From contig CAMXCT020000502.1 of assembly GCA_947184155.2 (NCBI GenBank), positions 736,296-800,295 on the forward strand: a DNA stretch of 64,000 nucleotides, read 5' to 3'. The notes under the pieces were generated by a model, which ran no database searches, was not told the DNA's origin, and worked only from the letters and a program-made list of their open reading frames with translations. The stretch is from Cladocopium goreaui. Its lineage: Eukaryota > Sar > Dinophyceae > Suessiales > Symbiodiniaceae. Below are positions 23,803 to 34,897 of the stretch, piece after piece. The translations under genes and the position numbers were made by a program. The first letter of the stretch is position 1, and each line of letters begins with the position of its first letter.

Positions 23803-23835
23803 CAGAAAATTGCGACTGCTTAAAAGCGCAAGAAC
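23803..23835 (-). CDS. orphan exon
   Basis: A 33 bp minus-strand exon between GGATCCCAG and TTCTG/GTAAGC, a strong donor. It reads VLALLSSRNFL or, in another phase, SCAFKQSQFS. A plus-strand frame also spans it. Confidence 0.45.
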
Positions 23836-24290
23836 CTGGGATCCGCAAAAGATCGATAAAAGATCGATCCCATTTCTTGGAGATATATCAGTTCTGCATC
23901 CCTATTCTCGTTGCTCACAATGTTTGAGTATTTTGGATGGTTCAGCCATGCAAATATTGAAATCATACATCTAAATAATCACATTCTTCCACACTAAATG
24001 GCTACATATTCTTGGATGTGCTCAAGGAACACCAAAAAATAAAGAATATATATATATCCTATAGATTCCCCAAGTAGTGGACTTCTTGAATAAAAATAAG
24101 CCAATGATCATCTTCAGCAAATCATCCAGCAACTCAACCAGCAACTGTCGCAACTAACACCGTCGCCATTCACCAATCACAGAATTGGATGACGGGAAAA
24201 TTTACAGGAAACCCCTATATTTGATGGTAAAAACCATGGTTTCCGGTTAAGATTTTCCCTTAAACCAATCCATTGAACCAAGGCTTTTAC

Positions 24291-24369
24291 CGAGCGACCT
24301 GGCGTCCAGCACGTTGTTCAGCGACACGCCGGACTCATCCGGCTGCGTGCAGTCTCGACCTCTGGAGGT
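24291..24369 (-). CDS. orphan exon
   Basis: Minus strand, acceptor GGATGCAG, donor CTCG/GTAAAA, 79 bp. Reads RDCTQPDESGVSLNNVLDAR with mostly G/C third positions. Product not recognised. Confidence 0.58.
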
Positions 24370-24395
24370 CTGCATCCATCATCCCATGATGGTGA

Positions 24396-24612
24396 CCCGG
24401 CCTGGTAATGACTAACAGTTTGCGAACTGGAAAATGGTGATTTTCCATAGTTATAATGGGAAAACCATAGGAAAACCATAGGAAAACCATAGGAAAATGG
24501 AGGTTTACCTCTGGTAATGACTAACATAGCTATTGAAAATGGCCATAGAAATAGTGGATTTACCCATTGAAAATGGTGGATCTTTCCATAGTTATGTGGC
24601 TGTTTACCATAG
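24396..24612. repeat. F1 fragments, rearranged
   Basis: Two overlapping F1 remnants joined by three copies of AAAACCATAGG. The left end reads GGCCTGGTAATGACTAAC. Confidence 0.65.
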
Positions 24613-24749
24613 GTTTTAAGCTTTCATAACCCAGTATTATCCCAATAATATGTTGTTACTGTATAACAATATCCCATTGACCTAATGTAACAATGGGATA
24701 ATTACATATAATTACTATATCCAATGACTTGACTATTATCCAACTAGTC

Positions 24750-24880
24750 CTGGTTGGTGGCTAAGCCCTACCCCTCTGAAAAATGATGGAGTGAGTAACA
24801 GTTGGGAGGATGACATTCCCAACTGAGTGGAAAGTCAATCCAAATTCCATGGTTCCAAAATGTTCCAAAGCACCAACCAG
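24750..24880. repeat. F2 element
   Basis: Complete ends. The core carries an extra TTCCATGGTTCCAAAA block shared with the copy at 4006. Confidence 0.85.
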
Positions 24881-24912
24881 AATCTAAGTGGACTGGGGTA
24901 TACCCAAAATAG

Positions 24913-25017
24913 TACCATCTGGCTATTTAACATAGCCATGGAAAATCACCATGTTTAATAGGTAAACCATCTATAAATGGGCCATTTTCCATGGCTATGT
25001 TAAATAACCAGAGGGTA
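24913..25017. repeat. F1 element, TACCATCTGG variant
   Basis: Stem CATAGCCATGG; right end AATAACCAGAGGGTA. Confidence 0.88.
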
Positions 25018-25139
25018 ACCATGAAAATAATGATAAACTTGAAGGCTCAAGGTTTTTTTTTTAATGCTTGTGAATCACGGATCCGATTCCTAGGAGGTGC
25101 ATCCAAGATCATCCAAGTATTTGTTGTTCGTAATTCACT

Positions 25140-25245
25140 GACCCTCTGGTAAACCAACATAACTATGGAAAATCACCATTTTTCATGGGAAAATCCACTA
25201 TAAATGGCCATGTTCAATAGAAAACTGTTAGTTTACCAGAGGGTA
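25140..25245. repeat. F1 element
   Basis: The left end has lost its T (GACCCTCTGG); the right end is complete. Confidence 0.85.
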
Positions 25246-25570
25246 AGCTGCTTAAGCTGGGTGGGGGATGGACCATATGGTGATGTGGTGAGGTTTTTGA
25301 CTCCCCCCAGATGTCCTTTTTTGTGGGCGGAATTTTATGGGGTCCCGATGACTAGAAAATACCGTTTTTAGGGGTCATGAAATATCACTGGTCATGTACC
25401 AAGAACCATTGAGAAACAAGCTTGTCCCATTTCATAATTCATGAATGGTCAATATTATTGGTGGGACAATACCATGTCTATTTCATAAATTATTGGTATT
25501 GTCATGAAATAAAAATGGTATTTCTATATTATGGTGGGTCAATATGATTGGTAATTATTGAAATATTATT

Positions 25571-25685
25571 CTGGTTGGTGGTTGAGCCCTACCCCTCTGA
25601 AAAATGATGGAGTTCGTCAGTTGGGATTATGAAATTCCCAACTGAATGGAAAGTCATAATCCAAATGTTCCAAAGCACCAACCAG
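25571..25685. repeat. F2 element
   Basis: Complete copy. A detached right end (TTCCAAAGCACCAACCAGG) lies at 25741-25761. Confidence 0.85.
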
Positions 25686-25839
25686 ATATTAACCATCATT
25701 AAACATCATTAATCAGTATTAACCACATGGATGAACCAACATGTTCCAAAGCACCAACCAGGTATGGAGATTAATAAAATTTAATAAACATGCTATTAAT
25801 TTATTGTCATGAAACAAACATGGTATTTCTATATTATGG

Positions 25840-25949
25840 TGGGTCAATTACAATATTTCACTAACCTGAATTAAGGCAATTTGGGGATGATTTCCCTTAC
25901 TAACCAGTATTCCAGTGAGGTCGCAGTGAGGTTGTTATAATTTACCCAG
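25840..25949. repeat. F5 element
   Basis: GGGTCAATTACAATATTTCACTAACC on the left, GTTATAATTTACCCAG on the right. Confidence 0.8.
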
Positions 25950-26046
25950 ATATTATGGTGGGTCAATATCATTGGTTATGTTATCAGAATTGATCATAGC
26001 CCTTTCCCATTTCTCTGTAGGTGGGATCCTTGGGGTGTTCACCCAC

Positions 26047-26080
26047 CGGTCCAAACCGCAGTTTCGAAGCGCTCCAGTTT
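26047..26080 (-). CDS. orphan exon
   Basis: A 34 bp minus-strand exon between GGACCCAG and ACCG/GTGGGT, reading KLERFETAVWT. Confidence 0.5.
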
Positions 26081-26094
26081 CTGGGTCCACAACG

Positions 26095-26205
26095 GAATGG
26101 GTTGCTGAATGGGTTGCTGGGGGTTGCTGGGATGATAAAATTCATAGATATGGATTGGATCATTCCCGAAAATTCCCTGCGAATTAAGCATCAGTAAGGA
26201 ATATA
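26095..26205. repeat. F9-like element, decayed
   Basis: Shares GAATGGGTTGCTGGGGGTTGCTGG and AAGCATCAGTAAGGAAT with the other F9 copies. Confidence 0.5.
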
Positions 26206-26579
26206 GATGTTCAGGAATTCTGATTTATCCAGAAACAAATGCTAGAATTTTGTTGGATCATGTTTGGTCATAGATCATATGGATTCACCACATTGACAAA
26301 ATCATTCATGGTGACGTTGCCGCGAGGTTGCCACGAGGTTCTGGTCATTCATCCGGAAGATTGACTCGGACCCCAACATGAAACAACCAAGAATCTGGGT
26401 AAAGCACCATAATTCACAACTCAGAAATAAGCTGAGGCGAGGATGGTCTGGCCCAACAGGACCATTCACAGTGAGGTAATAGTGAGATCGGAAAGTGATT
26501 TGAAATCATATATAATCAATGGTCATTAAAAACAATCTTTGATGTACAGTGATTAACAATTACCTCAACCATGTCATTG

Positions 26580-26765
26580 TTAGTTTTGCTGAGAATGGTG
26601 ATGAACGAGGATTTTCTCGAACATGTTATTCAGCAAGATCCAAGCATGACCTTGACTGGCTAAAGACCAGCGGGTTGACGTCTCTGGCTCTAAGGGCACG
26701 GCAGAGTTCAAGCAGACCAGATAGAAGGGCCCTGAGAACCTTTGGTCAGGCACGAGGGAGCCCAT
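26580..26765 (-). CDS. orphan exon region
   Basis: A minus-strand frame of 61 codons with mostly G/C third positions, starting at an ATG (MGSLVPDQRFSGPFYL) and continuing SLASQGHAWILLNNMFEK. Acceptor (CCAAAG) and donor (CAAG/GTCATG) candidates lie inside it, so borders are approximate. A plus-strand frame is less well supported. Confidence 0.5.
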   Translation of the reverse strand: MGSLVPDQRFSGPFYLVCLNSAVPLEPETSTRWSLASQGHAWILLNNMFEKILVHHHSQQN

Positions 26766-27063
26766 TTGATTAAAATATCTTGATGAAAAACCAGAAACAT
26801 CCAGAAGCCCGTCTCAAGAACTTGAAAGACCCAATCATGGCAACCTTGAGATAGCATGCAAAACACATAACTCTTGGGGAGGATATGGTAGGATACAATA
26901 TTTCTCCCTTAAAAAAAGAACAAAAAGAGCTCATTTACAAAGCATTTACCAAGATTGACCCAGCTTACGGGAATCCGCTCCCCGTCCCTCCTGCAGTTGC
27001 ATGCATTTGCACTATGAATCCATGCGGGTCTGGATCAAAACCACATATACATAAGTTGAAATA

Positions 27064-27163
27064 TACCCTCTGGTCATTTAACATAGCTGTGGAAAGATCC
27101 AGCATGCTATAATGGGAAAATCCATTATTTCAATAGCAAACTGTAACAAATTACCAGAGGGTA
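27064..27163. repeat. F1 element
   Basis: Complete. The left arm uses the TGGTCATTTAAC variant and the right arm GTAACAAATTACCAG. Confidence 0.88.
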
Positions 27164-27177
27164 CCATATTTGGGAGG

Positions 27178-27262
27178 ATGCACATCCACAAAATCCCAGC
27201 AAATTTGGGGCCGGATTTCACCTCTCCAAAGCTCAGAGGTTGCTGCCCCATTTCTTGGATAA
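27178..27262 (-). CDS. possible exon
   Basis: The minus-strand frame EMGQQPLSFGEVKSGPK has a GAG/GTGAAA donor inside it. It abuts the F1 copy at 27064. Confidence 0.4.
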
Positions 27263-27574
27263 ACAAAATCTCTAGGGATTTTCGTCGTCACTTCATGAAA
27301 AAATGGTAACCAGAGTGAGATAGAAAAGCCAAGTCCTGCGAAACTAAGTCCCAGGAAAAAGGAAGTGGCTCATTTCGTGCAAATCTTGGTGTGGGTCGAG
27401 CGGTTACCAGCAGTACTGGATGGTGAAAACGGTTTAAATGTTGACTCATAGCCTTGAATCAACCTATCACGCTTGACGCCCACTAGGTGGGTCCAAACAA
27501 GCACTACAAATCACCAACAACCAATCTGGATCCATGTTAAACCTAGTATTTCACTTCTTTAGTTCCTGTTCATA

Positions 27575-27901
27575 TTAAGTATTCCCCAAAGATCTTTGAA
27601 AAGTTTCCATCTCTAGATCCATTTGTCTTCTATCAAGGCCTAAAAGCCATCTACCCTCTGGTAAACTAACATAGCAATGGAAAATCACCATTTCTAATGG
27701 GAAAACTCACTATAAATAGCCATTTTCCATAGCTATGTTAGTCATTACCAGAGGGTATAAAACTGGCAACACGGTGGCTGAATCGGCCGAGGGCCCGGCC
27801 CGCCTTCAGATTGCCAGTTGTGAGCCGCTGCAGCATCCGCGCAAAGAGCTTTCTCCTCGAGGCGACGACGCGACTGTCACAATGGCTGGCTGCAAAATCA
27901 G
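27575..27901 (-). CDS. gene F, last two exons
   Basis: Exons 27749-27901 and 27575-27657 join in phase across the F1 copy between them. The first follows a strong acceptor (TTCCTTTTACAG), is GC-rich and basic (RKLFARMLQRLTTGNLKAGR), and ends inside the F1 end as ASFIPS. The second starts in the opposite F1 end, reads LDRRQMDLEMETFQ and stops at TAA. Upstream exons were not linked. Unknown product. Confidence 0.65.
27652..27757. repeat. F1 element acting as last intron of gene F
   Basis: The exact excision CTCTG/GTAATG..TTTACCAG/AGGGTA keeps the reading frame open on both sides. Confidence 0.85.
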
Positions 27902-27921
27902 CTGTAAAAGGAACCGGAGGG

Positions 27922-28018
27922 TACCCATAGGATCCACGTATGCTATATATGGTAACATTTACCATCAATATACCCCCAATGTTAGCATATATACCAGCAC
28001 CGTGGATCCTATGGGGTA
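27922..28018. repeat. F6 element
   Basis: TACCCATAGGATCCACG and CGTGGATCCTATGGGGTA are inverted ends. Confidence 0.85.
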
Positions 28019-28185
28019 TGGAAATCGCTTCGAGAATGTCCAATGGGAGGCCCAGTAAAACAGATATAAATTGGATGTTGTATATGAATATAAGTCGAGT
28101 GACAACTTCAGCGCTAATTGGAAGTTGTTCCCCCATTTGCAGTGACACTCCCAACTGGTCTCACTCCGTGCATTCTTGGGAGTAC

Positions 28186-28213
28186 CTTGTGGGCTGAGAA
28201 AGGCTCCACAAAG
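28186..28213 (-). CDS. orphan exon
   Basis: A 28 bp minus-strand exon between GATTTCAG and CACAAG/GTACTC, reading FVEPFSAHK. It could belong to gene F, but the phase does not fit directly. Confidence 0.42.
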
Positions 28214-28282
28214 CTGAAATCGGCTGATTATAGTAACCCCCAAAAAGATACAGAAAAGAGTTTCCAGGATGGTCTATATACA

Positions 28283-29640
28283 TGATATTATATATATATA
28301 TTGATACTGTGGTGTTTTTATCATAGGTGAATAGTTGTTATAGGGTTATACATAATATATATATACTATGCTATCGGGCCACCCCCACATATTTACATAT
28401 ATATTTTATGTAATTATAGTATATATAATATGTTATCCGGGTCACCCCCATATGTTTACATGTATATATATATACTATCTTATCGGGTCACCCACACATA
28501 CACACATATATATATATACTTTAAACCCCACAACGCTTCCACTCAGCTATCACAGCAGCGACAGCCGGCTTTTTTCAAAAATTACCCATTTTGACAGAAT
28601 TACCCATTAACTACCGGTAGCGAGCGTTCTAATTGCTCCCCATCATCCCAATTCTTGACAGAATTCCCCATTCACTACCGGTAGCGAGCGTTCTAAGGAA
28701 CCCCAATCGTCCCAATTTTTGAAAGAATTCCCCATTCACTACCGGTAGCGAGCGTTCTAAGGAACCCCAATCGTCCCAATTTTTGAAAGAATTCCCCATT
28801 CACTACCGGTAGCGAGCGTTCTAAGGGCCCCCCAATCATCCATATGTATAATTGCTGCTTTTAAGATAGATAGCGTTCTAACAGGGAGCGACCGTCGCTC
28901 CCTCTTAGAACACTCACTACCGGTAGCGAGCGTTCTAAGGGAGGTTTCCTGTCGCTGGAGCACCCTCAATCTTGCGTTCTTCTCACTAAGACCCCAGCGA
29001 AAACACAAGATCATCCCTGGTCCGATGTTTGCCAACCCCCCCTTAGAACACTCACTACCGGTAGCGAGCGTTCTAACAGGGAGCGACCGTCGCACCCTGT
29101 TAGAACACTATCTATCTTAGGGAGCGTTCTAACAGGGAGCGACCGTCGCTCCCTCTTAGAACACTCACTACCGGTAGCGAGCGTTCTAAGGGCCCCCGAT
29201 CATCCCAATTTTAGAAAAAATCAATTCAAACCCCAATTCACTACCGGTAGCGAGCGTTCTAAGGAACCCCGATCATCCCAATTTTTGAAAAAATCCACTC
29301 AAATCCCAATTCAGCTGCTGTTGCTGCTGTGATAGCTGAGTGGAAGCGTTGTGGGGTTTAAAGTATATATATATATGTGTGTGTGTGTATGTGTGGGTGA
29401 CCCGATAAGATAGTATATATATATATACATATATGATCATATATGTAAACATATGGGGGTGACCCGGATAACATATTATATATACTATAATTACATAAAA
29501 TATATATGTAAATATGTGGGGGTGACCCGATAGAATAGTATATATATATATATATATATATATTATGTATAACCCTATAGCAACTATTCACCTATGATAA
29601 AAACACCACAGGATATATATATATGTATATATATCAATAT
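28283..29640. mobile_element. 1.36 kb foldback element with satellite core
   Basis: The outer arms (28283-28562 and 29308-29640) are inverted copies. They share TGTGGTGTTTTTATCATAGG, CGGGTCACCCCCATATG and ACCCCACAACGCTTCCACTC. The interior holds direct and inverted copies of a unit with CACTACCGGTAGCGAGCG and GTTCTAAGG, plus perfect hairpins around GGGAGCGACCGTCGC. No transposase frame is visible, so it is probably non-autonomous. It separates exons at 28.2 and 29.7 kb. Confidence 0.85.
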
Positions 29641-29713
29641 ATGTATTGATCGGATATGTTCAAGTTTCCAACTGTTCTATCTCTGTTGTGGCTGCTATTT
29701 TTATCTTTTCCAG

Positions 29714-29849
29714 TGAGGTTCTGGTCCAAGCTCCTGGGCGGGCTGCGATCATCGCTCATCGCCTCATCAATGGCCCCATGGGTAGAATCACTGTCAATCC
29801 GCCTTGGCAATGGACAGTCACCATGTTTCAATGGCTGTGCAAGAATCAG
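29714..29849 (-). CDS. coding exon, strand ambiguous
   Basis: The plus strand has an excellent acceptor (TTTTTATCTTTTCCAG) and donor (CAG/GTACCA) around LINGPMGRITVNPPWQW. The minus strand has TTCTTGCACAG and a long frame (CPLPRRIDSDSTHGAIDEAM) that joins in phase 0 to the exon at 30142. I favour minus because the surrounding genes are minus. Confidence 0.42.
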
Positions 29850-30141
29850 GTACCACAAATCCAATTATTTATCATAAGGTTCCCTCTTTCCGTGAGCTTG
29901 GGGTTGTAAAAGCGGTGCGTTTGATGGCTATGTAAATCCCGATTTTTTGATGCTTGAAACCAATTTGTTTATTACTAAATCATACTAAATCAAGATAAAT
30001 CATGTGAAATCCCTATGTTTGATGGACTTTTATGGTTTACTCATCTCAAAATCACCATTTTGCCTGGAGAAATTGGTCATTTCTTGGGGTACCAAAACAC
30101 CAACGACCACTGAGTCGTCCTCGGAGCCGCACTTGACTCAC

Positions 30142-30190
30142 TTGAGCCTCGGCCTCCTCTGGGGCATCAGACAGCGCCCAGGGACACATC
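30142..30190 (-). CDS. orphan exon
   Basis: Minus strand, between TTTCAACTCAG and CTCAA/GTGAGT, both near-consensus. Reads MCPWALSDAPEEAEAQ; the ATG might be a start. Confidence 0.5.
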
Positions 30191-30226
30191 CTGAGTTGAA
30201 AGAACGAAAAAGACATGCAACTATAG

Positions 30227-30354
30227 TACTTGGTGGCTCATCCCACGGCTCGTAAGTGGGTTATAACCCCAGTGATTGATGTGGATTAACCCTACTTATC
30301 CCATTTATAACTGGGGTTATAACCCACTTACTAAGTGGGATGAGCCACCAAGTA
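30227..30354. repeat. F3 element
   Basis: TACTTGGTGGCTCATCCC and GGGATGAGCCACCAAGTA at the ends, with a nearly palindromic interior. Confidence 0.9.
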
Positions 30355-30688
30355 AGTATAAAATAACTAGCTGTATTTCTACGTGTATATATATATAAAT
30401 ATATATTAATACAGATAGATAACCACGTTGTATTTAGATAACCAGCTATAGAACAAGGCTCTGGATGTGCATATGAATGGAAAACCAAACACGTGGACCT
30501 TCAGCAGGTTTCAACGAAATTGATCGAGGTAGTGGTTTGTTTTTCACGATACGAATCCTACAGGCGCTGTCTACCAACATTTGACACGAAATCTCAAACA
30601 GTAATTCGGGATAATGAATAGGGATATCATATGATATCATAGTCCGGAATACGAATTGATGCAATGGGATATTATGTGATACATAACA

Positions 30689-30801
30689 AATTTGCCCTTT
30701 GGTAATCAAAGATGCTGATAAATCCCCGATAATGGAGATTTAATGGGAAATCATCAAACAAAATGATATTTTCCAGCAAACCATGTTTGACTACTGGAAG
30801 G
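30689..30801. repeat. F1-related element, variant core
   Basis: Same GATATTTTCCAGCAAACCATG core as 19223; ends GCCCTTTGGTAATC and GACTACTGGAAGGTA. Confidence 0.6.
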
Positions 30802-30889
30802 TATCAAATCTGGTTACTCCAGGCTCTGAAATGTTGACACACACACACACTCATCTATATTCTGCAACCCAGGTAAACTGAAATATCTC

Positions 30890-31480
30890 AAATTGATGGA
30901 TAAAATCTTTATTGGCCCACTAAATGAAAAACCTCTACTACAGTATCATCTTCTATCATTGGGAAACCAAGTTCATTGCTGTTGCATTAGCAAAATTGAG
31001 GAAGATTTTGCGCAGCCCGGATGTGTACTGGGAATATGCAAAAAATATAGAAACACCATGACACAAGAAAACATACACACTTCAAGTGGTGAATTGTGTA
31101 CACATATGGGTATACCGGGTTTGCTACCCGCAAGGAAGCTGGCAGCCCCCAAAATAGCACTAGCTTCACGTGTTGCCGAAACAAGTCAAGAATGCTTGAC
31201 TGGTTGATTTGTGAAGCATCAAGTTGCTTTGCAGAATTATATAGTCAAGGAGGAAACAATAAACATAGACCCAACCCAACCCAACCCTCCATTTATCTTG
31301 GTGGTTCTACCAACTCTGGCGGTCAAATCACCATTTGTTCATGTAAATAACTTCTGCAACCAACAGGCGGCAACTATGGAAGGCATTCTTCATCTAAGCA
31401 GTGTCAAAAAACCAGTCAGAATTGTTTTGATGGTACCTGAGCATGGCTCACGTGTAATTAAATAGTTTATATATAATTAA
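30890..31480. other. no convincing exon
   Basis: Several frames of 65-105 codons are open on both strands but without splice logic or GC-rich third positions. No element ends were found. Confidence 0.4.
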
Positions 31481-31561
31481 CCCATATATAACTCGGGATA
31501 TTCTACATATAATTGTTTCTTTTGACCCATTTACCAAGTGGGGCCCGCACCCACTAAACCC

Positions 31562-34500
31562 TCAAGCTGATTCCACTTCCCCGCATCCGCTGGGTTCTTT
31601 GGACACCAAGATCTGCTCTGCACACAGAGCCAGGCGCAAGCCGTCGCTGCGGTCTTGCAGCCGAGCCTTATACGCTGGCACAGTGGCGGGGTCGTAACAC
31701 GCCAGAAATGTCGGAAACTACCAGGAAAATCCCAACTCTTGATGGGACTCTGAAAAAGCACTGGGCATGGTTTTGAAGTCAGTACGTACTTATCCAAAAT
31801 ATCTTCTTAACCCAGTACTTTTCTGTTACTTGAACATGACAATCATCATGACATTGGAATATTCCAATGTTTTTAATGATATGTATATACTGGGAATGTT
31901 CATCGACGTTATAAAGTGATGTTGTATCTCACTGGTGTTCCATCAGATCATGTAACTGTAGTGATAAATAGTTGTAGTCAGCAATAAACAATATCTTCTA
32001 ACTGGCTTAAACCTCCTTGTATACCAACAGCCGGGATCATCCCCACTTTACTTAAATAGCTTCTTGCTGCTTTTCTTCAATGTTGGTCCAGAACTTGAAC
32101 TACGACGCTTTCGATTGGATGGTGAAGATAATTTGGGGTAATATAAAACGAAGTAGTTGTATCCAAATGTAAGTAGCAAACACCCTCTTCCTGGCTTTAC
32201 AGCAATCCCAATTGAACAAGGTAGCAGAACCCCGCACAGTTGGCCTATTGGGGGCCAACTGGTGTATCAATTCTGGGTCCATCTTGGTAAAATGACACAG
32301 GAAATCACGGTCTTTGCCATTGAATTGCTTCTTTTGTTGAACTCTTCAAAGCAATTTTGGGATTTCAATCACGGTGAAGATAGAATTTCAACCCATCTTG
32401 GAATGGATTTCTGCAATGAAGAGTGGATTTTTGACTAGGATATCAATCAAATTCTGACTAGGATATCAAGCAATGGTTGGAATAGGACATCAATTGTTGA
32501 ATGATGTTTGAATAGGATATTACCCTCTGGTAAACTAACATAACTATGGAAAATCACCATGTTTAATGGGAAAACTCACTATTTCTATGGCCATTTTCAA
32601 TAGCAAACTGTTAGTCATTACCAGGCCGGGTAACATGTTTTTCGTGATTAACCATTATTAACCACTATTGTTAACCATTACTAGCCATTATTATAATATA
32701 TGTTTGATGATTATTAACCAGTATTAACCATTATTAACCATTATTAACCATTATTAACTATGATTAACCATTATTATAGTGGATTGACCCATTGAAAAGT
32801 TGTGGATCTTTCCATGGCGAACTGTTCGTTTTTTAAAGGGGAGCTTTTGCACCAGACCTGAATAGGTGGAGATTCCACCATGGCGCAGCACTCTTGCAGG
32901 ATCTGTCGACCTGATCAAGTCAAGTGCCGTGGCATCAAAGAACAATGTTGGTACAATATGGGGATATACTAACATTAATATGGGTAAATTATAATAATTC
33001 ACTAACCTAAAATAAGACCTGGGTAAATTATAATAATATGGGTGTATTATATGGGTGTATATACTAACATTAATGGTGGTAATACATATACTAACATCTA
33101 ACCTTAGGTGGTAACTTATATCTGGGTAAAGGCCATCATATTTCACTCACCTGAATAGTTCGGCCGTTTACCTGGGGATTTCCCGAATCCTCACCATGAT
33201 TCCAGGGTTCGGGAGAACAGTGAGGTCATTATAATTTACCCTGATTCATGGTGGTAATACATATACCGATGTTAAGGGTTTTTCATGGTGGTAAAAATTA
33301 AAATGGATACCACCATTAAGAACAAGCAGATACTATGTATAATGTAGGTGACATATAGTTGAAATGTCCACTTTTTTTTAGTGAATATGATGTATAACAC
33401 ATGTAGATAATGGTTGAAACGTCTATAAAATGATAGTTGGTTTAATCTGGCAAGAACTACCCTCTGGTAAACTACCATAACTATGTAAAATCACCATTTT
33501 TAATGGGTAAATCCACTATAAATTGCCATTTTCAATAGCTACGTTAAATTACCAGAGGGTATACCCTATGGAAGTTAGCTCCATAGCGTGCTGGAAAATC
33601 CCGCAGCTCTAGGGGATGATACCCTCCTGATGAGGATGGCTTCCATGCCGCCTTGCGCTCAGCTACTTGGTTAGGATCTGATTTGTTTTCCCAAAGTTAC
33701 TTTTAAAAAAAATTGGCGTGTGGATATATGTTGTTGAAAAACAAAACTGAAGAAAAGCATATATATATATATATGTGTCATATATATATTATATATATAT
33801 GTTATATATATATATATACATGTATAATATACACACGCATATAGTTATATATAACATATATATACAACAAATGCGGATGTCAAATGTGTCCATCATCAAC
33901 CGGATGATCATCAGATGATCCCAGTACAGTGAAAATACGCAGCTCGTGGATGTTGACGCTTCGTCTGTACTTTGCCGCTAAGGAAATGAGACATCAATGT
34001 GGTGAAGCCAATAATAACATATACTGGTTGGTGGGAGGATTATTCCCAATATATGGTATGGAAAAATAAAAAATGTTCCAAACCACCAACCAGCATATAA
34101 TAAATATCCCCAATTTCCTCAGAAATGGGTGGAAAATGGACCTAAAATAGAAGTTGATGGCATTGGGTTTACCACATTTCAGATACCCTCTGGTAAACTA
34201 ACGTAACTATGGAAAATCACCTTTTTTTTTGGGAAAATCCACTATAAATGGCCATTTTCAATAGCTACGTTAAATTACCAGAGGGTACCAGGGATCAACA
34301 TGTAGCTTCCCGTCACAACTTATCTGCAGCGCTGGGGAAATTCCCAGTTGCAACTGGCGGATGGAAAACACGGCCAATCTCAGATGGGAAGAAAACATGA
34401 AAATTCTCAGCTGGTTAAGATAATTAAGGTTAAGATATCCTCATTTATGGCAAAATGAATCATAAAATGAATCATAAACTGATTTTTTCAGCTGATAAAA

Positions 34501-34633
34501 ATTCAGATATCTCCACTGATGGCAAAATATTAAAGTCTTAAACTCCCCATTCAAGGTTTCCCCTCCAACCAGACCGTTTCGTTTCAGCTACCGGGATGAC
34601 CATCAGACTATCGCCCCGTGGCGCCGTAGCCAT
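31562..34633 (-). CDS. gene B, complete five-exon gene, 109-residue unknown protein
   Basis: Product not recognised. Exons are 34592-34633 (ATG at 34633), 33939-33977, 33623-33662, 32858-32910 and 31562-31717 (TGA). Every junction fits in phase and the total is 110 codons. Strong sites include TCATTTCCTTAG before 33977, CAG/GTCTGG after 32858 and TTTTCCTGGTAG before 31717. The protein starts MATAPRGDSLMVIP, continues RQILQECCAMVESPPIQ, and ends with a 51-residue exon containing YKARLQDRSDGLRLALC and VSKEPSGCGEVESA. Cysteines are CC then single ones; no signal peptide or membrane helix is seen. The ATG lies one base after GATCAG, which could be a trans-splicing acceptor. Introns hold F1, F2 and F5 copies. 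Gene H ends about 240 bp upstream. Confidence 0.65.
32100..32282 (-). CDS. possible extra exon within gene B
   Basis: The minus-strand frame LIHQLAPNRPTVRGSATLF lies in the gene B intron between 31717 and 32858. Gene B already closes in phase without it. Confidence 0.25.
   Translation of the reverse strand: MDPELIHQLAPNRPTVRGSATLFNWDCCKARKRVFATYIWIQLLRFILPQIIFTIQSKAS
32522..32632. repeat. F1 element, variant right end
   Basis: The right end reads CATTACCAGGCCGGGTA, like the copy at 2871. Lies in a gene B intron. Confidence 0.85.
32640..32829. repeat. TTAACCA repeats and F1 fragment
   Basis: About twelve units of ATTATTAACC, then a piece of F1 core (32773-32829) without ends. Confidence 0.7.
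33122..33243. repeat. F5 element
   Basis: GGGTAAA..TTTCACTCACCTGAAT to GTCATTATAATTTACC, with the family's internal TTCGGGAGAACAGTGAGG. Confidence 0.75.
33458..33561. repeat. F1 element
   Basis: Complete, in the gene B intron between 32910 and 33623. Confidence 0.9.
33755..33875. repeat. TA microsatellite
   Basis: ATATATAT runs in the gene B intron between 33662 and 33939. Confidence 0.85.
34024..34092. repeat. F2 element, short
   Basis: A 69 bp copy flanked by CATATA on both sides, a clear target duplication. Confidence 0.88.
34184..34287. repeat. F1 element
   Basis: Complete, with a T run in the left half. Lies in the first intron of gene B. Confidence 0.9.
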
Positions 34634-34789
34634 GCTGATCACTTGAAGATGCGTGGTTATGAATGCACCTAGATATGATTAGACATGCCAAAGGTTTCAA
34701 AGGACTTGCGATTGTCGTCATTGAACTTTAGACCCTAATTTTTCATTTTCCGAATCTTACAAAGCTGGTATCTTGGATGAATCTTATTA

Positions 34790-34897
34790 CTTACTCGTGC
34801 TAAACAAACGTAGGGAATGGATGGGAATGGGGGTTGCTGGGATTATTGATAGTTAGCCAGTGGGTCATTCCCTCATTCCCCACTAAGGACAAGTAAG
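34790..34897. repeat. F9 element
   Basis: TTACTCGTGCTAAACAAACG to CACTAAGGACAAGTAAG, between gene B and gene H. It overlaps the last codons of gene H. Confidence 0.65.

Noticed and set aside
28283-29640. Autonomous transposon with a transposase in the foldback
   Set aside because: The interior is only satellite units; the longest frame is made of repeated units and shows no recognisable domain.
34620-34640. CCGTAGCCAT, resembling the start of the dinoflagellate spliced leader
   Set aside because: Only the first ten bases match. The sequence is the reverse of the gene B start (ATGGCTACGG).
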